DNA of 64,000 bases from Tolypothrix sp. PCC 7910 (GTDB lineage: Bacteria; Cyanobacteriota; Cyanobacteriia; Cyanobacteriales; Nostocaceae). Below, in pieces: positions 8,572-17,764 of this stretch. Made by a program: the position numbers and the translations under genes. The notes under the pieces are model-generated. The model saw only the letters and a list, made by a program, of their open reading frames with translations. It did no database searches and was not told the DNA's origin. How positions within the stretch are numbered: position 1 is the stretch's first letter; each line of letters begins with the position of its first letter. The stretch covers positions 4,589,501-4,653,500 of the forward strand of contig NZ_CP050440.1 of the NCBI RefSeq assembly GCF_011769525.1. The letters run 5' to 3'.

Positions 8572-10085
8572 TGATTAATACTGCTTTACGTTTACCAGCA
8601 CCAGAAGTTAAGGCATTATTGCAAGGGAGAATAATTACAGTAATGCCTAGTAAATTTATTAATCCGGGTAGAGAATTTGCCCTTTGCCCAGCAGATGAAT
8701 CAATTAATTTACTAGTAGTTGATCAGTACTATCGCTCAAGTTTCTTAACTATTGCCCAAAGTGAATTCGCACAACAAAGGATTCAGGGCGTTCTAATACA
8801 ACCTCAGCAAATGAGTTTATTTCAGAATGAAGAACAGTTGACACTACCCCTTTTAGCTTATCAAACAGTCTTAATTAAAGCCTGGGCTAAATGTGAACAC
8901 TGCCAAGTTATTAATGATGCTGAATCTTTGAATGCTTTATCACAGTTAACTATTTGGACAACCGAAGCTTTAAAAGAAATACTCAGGCAAAGGCAAAATA
9001 TTTTTTTAGCTTATTTGCGAGTATACGAGTTGCGTAAATCAATTGAAATATCAATAAAATCCAATAGTCAGTTTGTTGCATTACCGCAATATCTTAATAT
9101 TTCTGAAACTAAACCCGTATTAAGCGATCGCATTTTCGCCCAACGCAAACGCCAGTTAGAAAACCTAGAACCCCCGCTGCACCGTGAATTGGAAGAATTG
9201 CAGAGTGCGATCACATCCTTAACCATTAGCCAACCAGCAGCGAAACAATTAGACGACGATATCAAAGTATTTTTGGGTTGGAGTAGTGACAAGCTAATTA
9301 AACAACCCGATCCAGATTTAGCTTGGATAAATGATATTGCAAAATTGGGCGATCGCAGCATCGAAAAAGATGAGAAAAAAAGCAATTACCAAGCTGGTAC
9401 AGATTTTGAAAACATCGCACGTCAAAGTCTAGAGTTTTTAGGCTTCAACGTTGAAAGTGCTTTCAAAGGTGGTGCTGGAGGCTTAGATTTATATTGTTCA
9501 AAACCTTACCCTATTGTTTGTGAATGTAAAGCAGGTAAGCTTATTCCGAGTCGTACTGTTGAGGAATTACTCAAACTTGGTGGGATGCATTTAGGTAAAA
9601 CTCAACTATTAACTTCAGCTAAGTTAGTAATTGGCCCTGGTAATCCATCTACAGATACACTAAAAGCCGCTAAAGAATGGGAAGTAAGTATTATTAATGC
9701 TATGACTCTACAAAAGTTAGTTGAATTAAAATCTAAATATCCAGGTGCTATTAATTTAGTTGAATTAAAGCAATATCTAGAACCTGGACAAATTGACTAT
9801 AAACTTGATGAATATATTGATAAAGCTGAGAAAGAGATTAAATTGCGATCGCACATCGTTCAGCTTGTCAAAAATTATCTACAAAACTCAGGTATAGAAT
9901 CTGCTGGGGTCGATAGTTTACATGGTGCGTATTTTGGCTCAAATCCCCCGCAGCCACTAAAACCTCAAGAGATGCACGAAATTCTAATTGAACTTTCTTC
10001 ACCTTTAACAGGCTATTTAGGACGAGAAAAAGGAAGTGATTGGAGAAGCGATCGCTTTTATTACCTACACAACTTATCCCTTTGA
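8571..10085 (+). CDS. PD-(D/E)XK nuclease-like protein of a putative DNA-conflict operon
   Basis: A 504-residue protein. At about residues 277-325 it carries a restriction-endonuclease-like core: GTDFENIARQSLEFLGF, then GGAGGLDLYC with the metal-binding Asp, then IVCECKAGKL matching the (D/E)xK motif. Downstream, KLVIGPGNPSTDTLKAAKEWEVSIINA resembles the continuation of such folds. The first 270 residues are unknown and largely helical. It ends the three-gene operon. A role in cutting foreign or damaged DNA together with the upstream ATPase is inference. Several HIP1 sites occur in the second half. Confidence 0.7.
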   Translation: MINTALRLPAPEVKALLQGRIITVMPSKFINPGREFALCPADESINLLVVDQYYRSSFLTIAQSEFAQQRIQGVLIQPQQMSLFQNEEQLTLPLLAYQTVLIKAWAKCEHCQVINDAESLNALSQLTIWTTEALKEILRQRQNIFLAYLRVYELRKSIEISIKSNSQFVALPQYLNISETKPVLSDRIFAQRKRQLENLEPPLHRELEELQSAITSLTISQPAAKQLDDDIKVFLGWSSDKLIKQPDPDLAWINDIAKLGDRSIEKDEKKSNYQAGTDFENIARQSLEFLGFNVESAFKGGAGGLDLYCSKPYPIVCECKAGKLIPSRTVEELLKLGGMHLGKTQLLTSAKLVIGPGNPSTDTLKAAKEWEVSIINAMTLQKLVELKSKYPGAINLVELKQYLEPGQIDYKLDEYIDKAEKEIKLRSHIVQLVKNYLQNSGIESAGVDSLHGAYFGSNPPQPLKPQEMHEILIELSSPLTGYLGREKGSDWRSDRFYYLHNLSL

Positions 10086-10186
10086 TTCTCTTATCTTCGT
10101 GCCCTTCTCTTCGAGACACTTCGTGAACGTGTCTTTGCTGTTCGTTTCAAAAAGAGCAAATATTTCTCAAAGTGCGTATATAAAAA

Positions 10187-10218
10187 AATACCTCCAGAAT
10201 ATGGAGGTATTTCTTTAT
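10187..10218 (+). terminator. Rho-independent terminator of the ATPase/nuclease operon
   Basis: AAATACCTCC and GGAGGTATTT form a 10-bp stem around the short loop AGAATAT, followed by CTTTATTT. It lies about 100 bp after the end of the nuclease-like gene. The T-rich side favours rightward transcription, though the stem is symmetric and an A-run precedes it. Confidence 0.7.
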
Positions 10219-10337
10219 TTAGGGAAACTCCCTTCAACTTATTACAGCAGGTGCAAATCAAGAAATCATGTCAATTACCTAAAAGCCTTGATATACAATT
10301 TTTTTGACTTTTGACTTTTGACTTCCGCTTAGCAATG

Positions 10338-11702
10338 CTAATTTTTCCCTGCTAAGTTCAATACTTTCGCTGTCACTCCTAAACTGTCTTCAAACAGTGA
10401 TTCATGTCCCCAACGCTGTACCTGCTGACTTAGCAAAGCTTCTGCTTTTTGTTCCGATAGTGAACTAACTTGTTGGAATAAACCAGCAGACTGCGCCCCA
10501 CCGTGGGTTTCCATCCGCATACAACCGCCAGTTTCAGAACAAATCACTGTACCGCAGTCAGCTTTGGGATTAGTAGAACTCAAGCGCAACGCAATTAAAT
10601 CACCTACTACTTCACCCACATCAGCAACAGGAACCCCTGCTAATTCAGCTTCTACTTGCTTTTGGTCGTTAGTAACAAAGCGAATTTTGCCAATCTCATA
10701 ATCTCCGCTTTCTTTTTGATAGGAAACCGGCATCCATTGCAATCGACTAGCTAGCCAACCCAAAAACAGCAATGCTTGTGTGGGGTTGCCTTTTTCGTAG
10801 TCAATGTTAACTCGGTCAATTTCCTTCAACGCCGCGCAACGATTGGGAGAGTCATAAGCTTGCGCTGTTAATTCTTGCCAAGCTGACAAACGCCGCCAGT
10901 TTAAATCTGCTAAAGGTACACCTGTTTCTACCAATTCTTGCAGACTCAGCAAATCACTTTCTGGTTCGTTGAAATTACAAGAATCAACGATGACATTGTT
11001 GCAGATTGCCGCCAGCTTCTTGAATAAAGAATTGTTGGGATCTGGTGTTGCTTTCCACCACAAAAACTTAGGCAAACCACCAATCAACAAAGCTGGAATC
11101 ATCCCGCCTATCCGTTCCAAGGCGCTAGCAGTTCCAGACAAAGTGATGTATTCGCAACAAATAAGTGTACTTGAGGATTGCTTTTGAATTGGGCAATAAG
11201 CAGAAACTTGCGCTTTTACCCCTTCATCCTCTCCCGCAATGGGAAACAGGGCAATAATCCGGCACGGGTTCCGAATCGCGATTTCATCAGCAATTCTAGG
11301 GCTAGCTGTGTCTGCATAGGAAACAGCACCATCCCCAGCAGATCCCCGCTGACCTTTGGCGAATTGTTCGCGCAAAACTGCTAAGGTTTCAGGGTTAGCA
11401 TTTCCAGTTTCTGGCAGTTCAAATTTGCGCTGTACTTCCCGCAGTGCTGCTTGGGTCTGAGGCCCTAAAATGCCATCAATCGGCCCGTTGTAAAACCCTA
11501 AAGTTGCCAAAAGATACTGGGTTTCTTCTGGTTCGTAGACAACTAAAGTAAAAGTCGTGGCGCGAGTCGCCGCAGGTAAGGCACCATCATCACCGGCGAT
11601 CCCGTAACTTTGCCAAATTTGATTTAATTCCGCTTCAATTTCTGTGAGCGAAATATCCTTTGGTGCTTGCAGTGAAAAAATCGTAGGAGCTTGAGAAGTC
11701 AT
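10338..11702 (-). CDS. opcA: Glucose-6-phosphate dehydrogenase assembly protein OpcA
   Basis: OpcA is an allosteric effector and assembly factor needed for full activity of cyanobacterial glucose-6-phosphate dehydrogenase. The 454-residue protein contains, at about residues 55-115, a peptidoglycan-binding-like helical repeat (LLATLGFYNGPIDGILGPQTQAALREVQRKF), then the OpcA core (RIIALFP, GGLPKFLWWKATPDP, DLNWRRLSAWQELTAQ, ETGGCMRMETHGG). The ATG at 11702 is preferred to a TTG two codons upstream. It lies 102 bp after zwf as the last gene of the fbp-tal-zwf-opcA run. Confidence 0.95.
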   Translation of the reverse strand: MTSQAPTIFSLQAPKDISLTEIEAELNQIWQSYGIAGDDGALPAATRATTFTLVVYEPEETQYLLATLGFYNGPIDGILGPQTQAALREVQRKFELPETGNANPETLAVLREQFAKGQRGSAGDGAVSYADTASPRIADEIAIRNPCRIIALFPIAGEDEGVKAQVSAYCPIQKQSSSTLICCEYITLSGTASALERIGGMIPALLIGGLPKFLWWKATPDPNNSLFKKLAAICNNVIVDSCNFNEPESDLLSLQELVETGVPLADLNWRRLSAWQELTAQAYDSPNRCAALKEIDRVNIDYEKGNPTQALLFLGWLASRLQWMPVSYQKESGDYEIGKIRFVTNDQKQVEAELAGVPVADVGEVVGDLIALRLSSTNPKADCGTVICSETGGCMRMETHGGAQSAGLFQQVSSLSEQKAEALLSQQVQRWGHESLFEDSLGVTAKVLNLAGKN

Positions 11703-11804
11703 AGTCAATTTTGGGGTTTGTCATTTGTTCTTGGTCATTTGTCCTTGGTCATTTGTCATTGAGGTTTTACTAATGACGAATGACGAATGACGAATGACTA
11801 ATTT

Positions 11805-13334
11805 TTAGAGTCTGCGCCAGCGACGACCATCTTGATTAATCAAGAATTCCGCTTCTGCTGGTTCCCAAGTACCTGCTTCGTACCGAGGAATGGTATTTGG
11901 ATCTGCGGGTGCATCCCAAACGGAAAGGGCTGGTGTCACTACCTGCCAAGCTGCTTCTACTTCATCTGCTCTGGTGAACAATGTTTGGTCGCCCATCATA
12001 CAATCAAGGAAAAGGCGATCGTAAGCATCTGAAGTTGCTTGAATACCAAAGGAACCATAGCTAAAGTCCATATCAACGGAACGGGTGCGGAATTCAGCCC
12101 CAGGCATTTTGACATCAAAACGCAGGGAAATTCCTTCGTTCGGTTGAATCCGCATGGCTAAAACATTGGCATTTCTTTGTTGTGCGGCAGATTGGAACAT
12201 CCGAGAAGGCACATCCCGGAAGTGAATTGCAATCTCACTGACTTTTTTCGGCATCCGTTTGCCAGTACGCAGGTAGAAGGGTACACCTTGCCAGCGCCAG
12301 TTATCGACTAAAAACTTCATTGCCACATAGGTGGGTGTTGTGGAGTTGGGGTCTACTCCTGGTTCTTCTCTATACCCAGGCACAGGTTGACCTTTCATCC
12401 ACCCCGCACTGTACTGTCCTCTCACTGCGGCACGAGACAGGTTATTTACTTCTGCTAAACGCGTAGCTTGTAGCACCTTAACTTTTTCTGTGCGGATACT
12501 GTCAGCATCCATTGCGTTTGGTGCTTCCATCGCAGTTAAGCAATACAGTTGCATCAAGTGGTTTTGCAACATATCCCGCAACGCCCCAGCTTTTTCATAG
12601 TAGCCAGCGCGGTCTTCCACTCCTACGGTTTCTGCCACGGTAATTTGTACGTGGTCAACAAACTGACGATTCCACAAAGGTTCAAAAATCGCATTGGCAA
12701 AGCGAAATACCAATAAATTTTGAACAGTTTCTTTCCCTAAATAGTGGTCAATCCGATAAACTTGGTTTTCTTTGCAGAATTTCTGCACCACTTTATTGAG
12801 GCTTTTAGCAGAAGCTAAGTCTCTACCAAAGGGTTTTTCAATGACTAGACGGTGTTTGTAGGGATCGTCTAGCATTCCTGCTCCCCCTAGTTGCTTAATC
12901 GCTTCCGGAAAGAAGTTAGGAGCGACAGAAAGGTAGAACATCCGGTTTCCCCTTGTTCCCCGTTTCTCGTCTAATTCGCTCAATAAATTTTTCAGTTTTT
13001 GGTAACTTTCTGGGTTATCTATATCTCCAGGGCAATAGAACAGACCTTGAGAGAAATCTTGCCAGAGTTCTCCTAGTTCGACATCACTATGAGCCTCTTC
13101 CATCCCCTTCTGCATTTGTTCGCGGAAGTATTCATGGCTCCACTCGCGACGCGCCACACCCACAATGGTGATTTCTGGGGGAATGCGCCGTTCCCGCCGC
13201 AATTTAAAAAGTGCAGGTACGAGTTTGCGCCAGGTAAGGTCACCGGAAGCGCCAAAAATAACTATAATCTGGGGTTCGGGCATCCCTTGCTGTTGCAGAC
13301 CAACGCGCAGGGGATTTTCTAAGAGACTGACCAT
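11805..13334 (-). CDS. zwf: Glucose-6-phosphate 1-dehydrogenase
   Basis: Zwf catalyses the first step of the oxidative pentose phosphate pathway, the main route of reductant supply in darkness and in heterocysts. The protein has the NADP-binding motif [15 protein letters not shown] near the N-terminus, the catalytic signature [15 protein letters not shown], and the substrate region [13 protein letters not shown]. The ATG at 13334 ([12 protein letters not shown]) gives 509 residues; an ATG four codons upstream is also possible. It lies between tal and opcA, consistent with co-transcription. Confidence 0.97.
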   Translation of the reverse strand: MVSLLENPLRVGLQQQGMPEPQIIVIFGASGDLTWRKLVPALFKLRRERRIPPEITIVGVARREWSHEYFREQMQKGMEEAHSDVELGELWQDFSQGLFYCPGDIDNPESYQKLKNLLSELDEKRGTRGNRMFYLSVAPNFFPEAIKQLGGAGMLDDPYKHRLVIEKPFGRDLASAKSLNKVVQKFCKENQVYRIDHYLGKETVQNLLVFRFANAIFEPLWNRQFVDHVQITVAETVGVEDRAGYYEKAGALRDMLQNHLMQLYCLTAMEAPNAMDADSIRTEKVKVLQATRLAEVNNLSRAAVRGQYSAGWMKGQPVPGYREEPGVDPNSTTPTYVAMKFLVDNWRWQGVPFYLRTGKRMPKKVSEIAIHFRDVPSRMFQSAAQQRNANVLAMRIQPNEGISLRFDVKMPGAEFRTRSVDMDFSYGSFGIQATSDAYDRLFLDCMMGDQTLFTRADEVEAAWQVVTPALSVWDAPADPNTIPRYEAGTWEPAEAEFLINQDGRRWRRL

Positions 13335-13459
13335 AGGAATTTGCAATTTGAGGTTTGAGATTTGGGATGTGGGAAGGGGAAAAGGGGAAGGGTGAAGGGG
13401 AAAAAGGGGATTGGTTAATCTTCCTTAGTCCCCAGTCCCTAGCCCCTAGTCCCTAGTCC

Positions 13460-14605
13460 CTATACTGGTGACAATAGCTTGACTTTGTCTTCTAAAGAGT
13501 TCATTAAGGACTGGAAAGGCTGAACAAATTTGTCAATTCCTTCAACCAAAAGTTCGTCCATCACAGTATCGATATTGATATTGATGTCCGGATCTTTGAG
13601 GTTGGCTATCAGGTTGTAAGCTTCTTCTATACCTGTTTCAATGCGATTAGCAACATCGCAGTGATCTGCACAAGCAGCAATTGTGGCTGGTGGTACGGTA
13701 TTAACAGTGTCAGGCCCAATCAACTCATCGACATACATCACATCGCTGTAGTTGGGGTCTTTAGTGCTGGTGCTGGCCCAAAGTAGACGTTGTACTTTAG
13801 CTCCTTTTGCGGCTAAAGCTTGCCAGCGATCGCTTCCAATAATCTTTTTGTATTCTTGATAAGCAATCCTAGCATTTGCGATCGCCACTTTCCCTTTCAC
13901 AGCTCTCAATTTTGCCTCGATGGCAATATCATCAACGCCTTTTTTCAACTTAGCATCAATCTTAGCGTCAATGTTGCTGTCAATACGGCTGAGGAAGAAA
14001 CTAGCGACGGAAGCTACGCGACTAATATCTTCACCTGCTGCAGCCCGTTTTTCTAAGCCGCGAATATAAGCCCAAGCTGTATTGATATAGCTATCTACTG
14101 AGAATAGCAATGTGATATTGACATTCATCCCCTCAGATATCACCTGTTCCACTGCTGGTAAACCAGCTTCTGTCCCAGGAATTTTAATCATCAAATTTTC
14201 CCGACCAATTTCTTGGAAATAGCGACGGGCTTCTTTGATGGTGGCTTCAGTATCATGGGCAATGGTTGGTGGTACTTCTATACTCACATAACCATCTAGC
14301 CCATTTGATGCTTCATATACAGGGCGCAAAATATCACAAGCATTGCGGATATCTGCAAAAGCTAGAGATTCATAAATTTTGTATGTTGGTAAGCCAGCAC
14401 GAACTCCTGCTTCTATATCGGCATCATAAATCACATTACCAGCGATCGCTTTTTCAAAAATCGCAGGGTTGGAGGTAATTCCACAAATCCCTTGATTTTC
14501 CACTAAGTTCTTGAGTTCGCCGGATTGGATAATGTCACGGCTCAAGTTATCCATCCAGATACTTTGACCGTATTGTTTAATTTCCAATAAATGATTGGTT
14601 GCCAT
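13460..14605 (-). CDS. tal: Transaldolase
   Basis: Transaldolase moves a dihydroxyacetone unit between sugar phosphates in the non-oxidative pentose phosphate pathway. The sequence shows the long TalAB/TalB-like form: SIWMDNLSRDII near the N-terminus, GITSNPAIFEKAI, and the Schiff-base lysine region NLMIKIPGTEAGLPAVEQ. The ATG at 14605 (MATNHLLEIKQYG) is preferred, giving 381 residues; a longer frame starting at 14656 adds 17 residues not typical of the family. It lies 125 bp upstream of zwf. Confidence 0.95.
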   Translation of the reverse strand: MATNHLLEIKQYGQSIWMDNLSRDIIQSGELKNLVENQGICGITSNPAIFEKAIAGNVIYDADIEAGVRAGLPTYKIYESLAFADIRNACDILRPVYEASNGLDGYVSIEVPPTIAHDTEATIKEARRYFQEIGRENLMIKIPGTEAGLPAVEQVISEGMNVNITLLFSVDSYINTAWAYIRGLEKRAAAGEDISRVASVASFFLSRIDSNIDAKIDAKLKKGVDDIAIEAKLRAVKGKVAIANARIAYQEYKKIIGSDRWQALAAKGAKVQRLLWASTSTKDPNYSDVMYVDELIGPDTVNTVPPATIAACADHCDVANRIETGIEEAYNLIANLKDPDININIDTVMDELLVEGIDKFVQPFQSLMNSLEDKVKLLSPV

Positions 14606-14864
14606 AGCTCTAGTTTGTTTCACTCCTGTAAAGATGTTTCTAAGTGAATTTGGCAAAACCCATCAAACTTTGATGGTGACTTTTGAATTCTGGCGTTGCC
14701 AATCACTTATTGCATCGGCCACGTGAGATAATGTTTAATTCACTTGCCAAAAGTGCTATTCTGCATTCCCAATCGCCATAGTTAACTTTTATTTACTTTA
14801 GGCTGATGTTCGCAGTGTCTTTGTATAAGCTTCTAACTCCTCATGCAATAAAGTTAAAATCTCT

Positions 14865-14891
14865 AAAAAGCTGACATTATCAGCTTTTTAA
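14865..14891 (-). terminator. Hairpin terminator between fbp and tal
   Basis: TAAAAAGCTGA and TCAGCTTTTTA form an 11-bp stem with a short loop about 130 bp after the fbp stop codon. Both arms carry A/T runs, so it could act in either direction; for leftward transcription it would end or attenuate the fbp message before tal. The rest of the 415-bp gap between fbp and tal is AT-rich with no other feature that I can support. Confidence 0.55.
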
Positions 14892-15020
14892 CGTTTGAAA
14901 TGAGAATTTTGCTCTTTAGTACTAGTGCAGCACGGCGTAAATAACCAACCATTCAAAATCAACGAAACACTAATGCTGTATTCATTTTGAATTTTGAATT
15001 TTGAATTCCGCCTTGCGGTA

Positions 15021-16070
15021 CTAGTGACCGTTTTGAATAAAAGACTCCACTTTCGCTACATCCTCTCTGCTACCAATAATCAGAGGTGTGCGCTGATGCA
15101 GTTTTTTCGGTACTACGTCCAAGATATCTACCAATCCTGTCGTCGCCCGACCACCTGCTTGTTCAATCACATAAGCTAGGGGAGCAGTTTCATAAAGCAA
15201 GCGCAACTTACCTTCTGGTTTTTGAATTGTCCCTGGATACAGGAACACTCCACCTTGAATCAACACTCGATGAATATCGCTGACCATTGCCCCACTGTAG
15301 CGAGCCGTGTAGCCTTCTGTACGATGGACATAGCGGATATATTCCCGATATGATTCTTCCCACTGCCAAAAATTCCCTTCATTCACGCTGTAAACTGCGC
15401 CATGATTAGGAATACGGATATTTTCTTCTGTGAGGATAAACTCACCTAAGCTGGGATCGAGGGTAAATGAGTGAACCCCCTTACCTATAGTATAGACAAG
15501 CATAGTGCTGGGGCCATAAAGGATGTATCCAGCCGCTATTTGGTTGCGTCCATTGGTGAGCAGGTCTAATGCTTTGCCATCGGTATCGTCGCCTTCCTGC
15601 CGCCTAATAGAAAAAATTGAACCTAAACTGAGATTAATATCAGTATTGGACGATCCATCAATTGGGTCATAGAGCAAGGTATAGCGACCAATAGGACAGT
15701 TTTCTGGGATATAGTAGGGCTTATCCATTTCCTCCGAAGCTAGGCGACAAACTAAGCCACTTTGCTTAAAAACTGCAATAAATACGTCATTGGCATAGAC
15801 ATCCATCTTTTTGACGGATTCCCCCTGGACATTGACATCCCCAGTAAATCCCAAAACACCTTCCATCAATCCAGCATGGCTCATGTGGCGAGCAATTAGT
15901 TTACCTGCTAGAGCGATGCGATTCATCAGCGCACTCAAATCTTGCGCCTCTGCTGCAAAACTTTGACATTGCTGTAAAACGTGACGGGATAACGTTGTAC
16001 AATCACGATCTAAAGCCCTATCTCCACCGAATTTCTTAGACAAATCTAAAGATTCAGGTGCTTGAGCCAT
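15021..16070 (-). CDS. fbp: Fructose-1,6-bisphosphatase, class I
   Basis: Class I FBPase hydrolyses fructose-1,6-bisphosphate to fructose-6-phosphate, feeding gluconeogenesis and the pentose phosphate route. The 349-residue protein shows the class I metal site [21 protein letters not shown], the substrate region [19 protein letters not shown] and the C-terminal [20 protein letters not shown]. The ATG at 16070 ([14 protein letters not shown]) is chosen over one 18 codons upstream. It heads the operon with tal, zwf and opcA. A second, class II enzyme (glpX) lies 8 kb away. Confidence 0.96.
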   Translation of the reverse strand: MAQAPESLDLSKKFGGDRALDRDCTTLSRHVLQQCQSFAAEAQDLSALMNRIALAGKLIARHMSHAGLMEGVLGFTGDVNVQGESVKKMDVYANDVFIAVFKQSGLVCRLASEEMDKPYYIPENCPIGRYTLLYDPIDGSSNTDINLSLGSIFSIRRQEGDDTDGKALDLLTNGRNQIAAGYILYGPSTMLVYTIGKGVHSFTLDPSLGEFILTEENIRIPNHGAVYSVNEGNFWQWEESYREYIRYVHRTEGYTARYSGAMVSDIHRVLIQGGVFLYPGTIQKPEGKLRLLYETAPLAYVIEQAGGRATTGLVDILDVVPKKLHQRTPLIIGSREDVAKVESFIQNGH

Positions 16071-16384
16071 TGTGTTGTTCTCCCTAGGATTTTGTGTTTG
16101 TTCGGCCGATGCCGTTGATGGCAACTTATCTAGTCTCTGCCTCTATCTTAGAAAGGTAATTTGATAACCCATATCTGTTTTTAGATAAACTAAAGAAATG
16201 AATATTTATTGGCTGTTACGCCTTAGGGAATAGATTTAAGTATATTTGCTTAAATTTTTAGGCAATTCTATCTTGTAGCTACATACTGTTCCAAATTTCA
16301 GTAGCCTACACAGCCTGATATTGTGGTAATTCTGGCTGGATGAAATTGTTTATACTCTAATGCTGTGTTAATTTTGCAAAAAGC

Positions 16385-16433
16385 GAAAAACCGACCAGGG
16401 ATCGGAATCTGTTTAGCGATCGCAACTAGTCGG
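16385..16433 (-). terminator. Putative terminator downstream of the RRM protein gene
   Basis: Read leftward, CCGACTAG pairs with CTGGTCGG (one wobble) around a 27-nt loop that holds a HIP1 site, followed by TTTTTCGCTTTTT. It lies about 110 bp after the RRM gene stop, in the 471-bp gap before fbp. The remainder of this gap is the probable fbp promoter region, with no other clear element. Confidence 0.5.
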
Positions 16434-16541
16434 GTCTAATTTTTAGATAGTTATATGATGGAATATTGTTTCTAGTAGATTTTACTTACTCAGGTATTGC
16501 GTAACTAGAAACCTATTTGCTATTATCGTATCTCATAGATT

Positions 16542-16826
16542 TTATATCTCTTGTTTTTTAGCCCAGCTACCTCGTCGATTATCTTCCCGTGGTTTAGCTT
16601 TATTGACCCTGAGTTGACGGCCCATCCATTCTGCACCATCTAATTCAGTAATAGCAGCATCCTCTTGGGCATCTTCAGTCATATCAACAAATGCAAAACC
16701 CCGAAGTCTACCAGTTTCACGGTCTGTAGGTAGAACTACCCTTTTGACCTCGCCATAATCTGTAAATACTGCTCTTAAATCCTCTTCGGTAGCTCGGTAG
16801 GAGAGATTTCCAACGTAAATAGTCAT
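16542..16826 (-). CDS. RNA-binding protein with one RRM domain
   Basis: A 94-residue glycine-poor RRM protein of the cyanobacterial Rbp family. RNP2 is IYVGNLSY at the N-terminus and RNP1 is LRGFAFVDM near residue 45; the C-terminal tail is short and basic (AKPREDNRRGSWAKKQEI). In Nostoc and Anabaena related genes are often cold-induced and have long 5' leaders. The ATG at 16826 is chosen because it begins directly with the RRM; eight more residues could be added upstream. It has no operon partner. Confidence 0.92.
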   Translation of the reverse strand: MTIYVGNLSYRATEEDLRAVFTDYGEVKRVVLPTDRETGRLRGFAFVDMTEDAQEDAAITELDGAEWMGRQLRVNKAKPREDNRRGSWAKKQEI

Positions 16827-17364
16827 GTGAGATAAGGTAAGTTTCAACAAGGAGCGATGAGTTCAGCTAAAAAACAGATCTATATAACTTGCAACTCTTG
16901 CATAGTTTCCTCTGATTCACAGATGGTGAATGTTGTAGCGCTGCAACCCTGATTGTGGGGTGATGTACAACTAGATGGGCCATGTGGCTGAACTTACTCA
17001 TACGCTCATATAATAACTGATCATGATATTTTTCAAAGTATGAGATTTTACAAACCCTCATAACATAAAATTAATAGTTATTATAAATTTTTTTGATTTT
17101 ATCATATAATAGTTAGTTTTTATACTTAACAAGTATAAAAATTACTTAATAGCTAGGATTATAAATTTGCATAGTAGAGTGCGGCGCAAATAATAAAGTA
17201 AACCTTTCGACTAGCTAAAAGCGCTGATATAAAAAATTTTCACTTTTAAACTTTGTACATAAGTACTAGTAGTCCACCACTTTGATTCATATATCAAAGT
17301 GGTGGACTACTATTTGCTAATATTTAGCCTTACTTTTCAAGCTGCATTTGCATGATGCGGACAT
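16827..17364. other. AT-rich intergenic region upstream of the RRM gene
   Basis: These 538 bp separate the RRM gene from the next leftward gene. The sequence is strongly AT-rich (notably 17040-17110) and contains the long perfect inverted repeat at 17267-17312. A long 5' leader for the RRM gene is plausible, but no promoter can be fixed by eye. Confidence 0.45.
17267..17312. repeat. Perfect 20-bp inverted repeat (hairpin)
   Basis: TAGTAGTCCACCACTTTGAT and its exact complement ATCAAAGTGGTGGACTACTA flank a 6-nt loop TCATAT. It lies 53 bp downstream of the 72-residue protein gene. It lacks a T-run of the usual length on either side, so it may be a bidirectional terminator, an RNA-stabilising hairpin or a small mobile palindrome. 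Confidence 0.6.
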
Positions 17365-17583
17365 TCAATCAATCATAATCTGTTGAGGCCCACCTGCTTT
17401 ACCATTATGAGCCTCGGTTCCAGTTGGTGTGTAAGTGGTTACGCCAGTTTGTTTATCTAGCCAGCTTTTCACAGGATCATCAGCAAGGTTAAGCCGAAAT
17501 ACACCTGAAAAGAATCCACCCAAAAATGAGACTGGGTGTTGGGTAAGTTCTTTGAAAATAGGTGACAATTCATCAATGAACAT
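17365..17583 (-). CDS. Conserved small hypothetical protein
   Basis: A 72-residue protein beginning MFIDELSPIFKELTQHPVSF with a glycine/phenylalanine-rich hydrophobic patch (FLGGFFSGVFRL) at about residues 20-31 and a polar C-terminus (TYTPTGTEAHNGKAGGPQQI). It resembles small proteins I recall from many cyanobacterial genomes without a named function. ATG has AGGAGACTC just upstream. It lies 181 bp downstream of nrdJ on the same strand. Confidence 0.6.
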   Translation of the reverse strand: MFIDELSPIFKELTQHPVSFLGGFFSGVFRLNLADDPVKSWLDKQTGVTTYTPTGTEAHNGKAGGPQQIMID

Positions 17584-17764
17584 TAAGAGTCTCCTGGTAA
17601 TAGCCTTATAAAATTATTACTTCTTTATTGATCGTAACGTGGAAATCAAAATTAGATTATTAGTAGCATAGTATACAAAAGTCCTGAATACGCAGATACC
17701 CGACTTATTTTATAAGTCGAGTATCTAGATTGTCACTTCATGTTCATTTGCTGGTTATTGTGCC

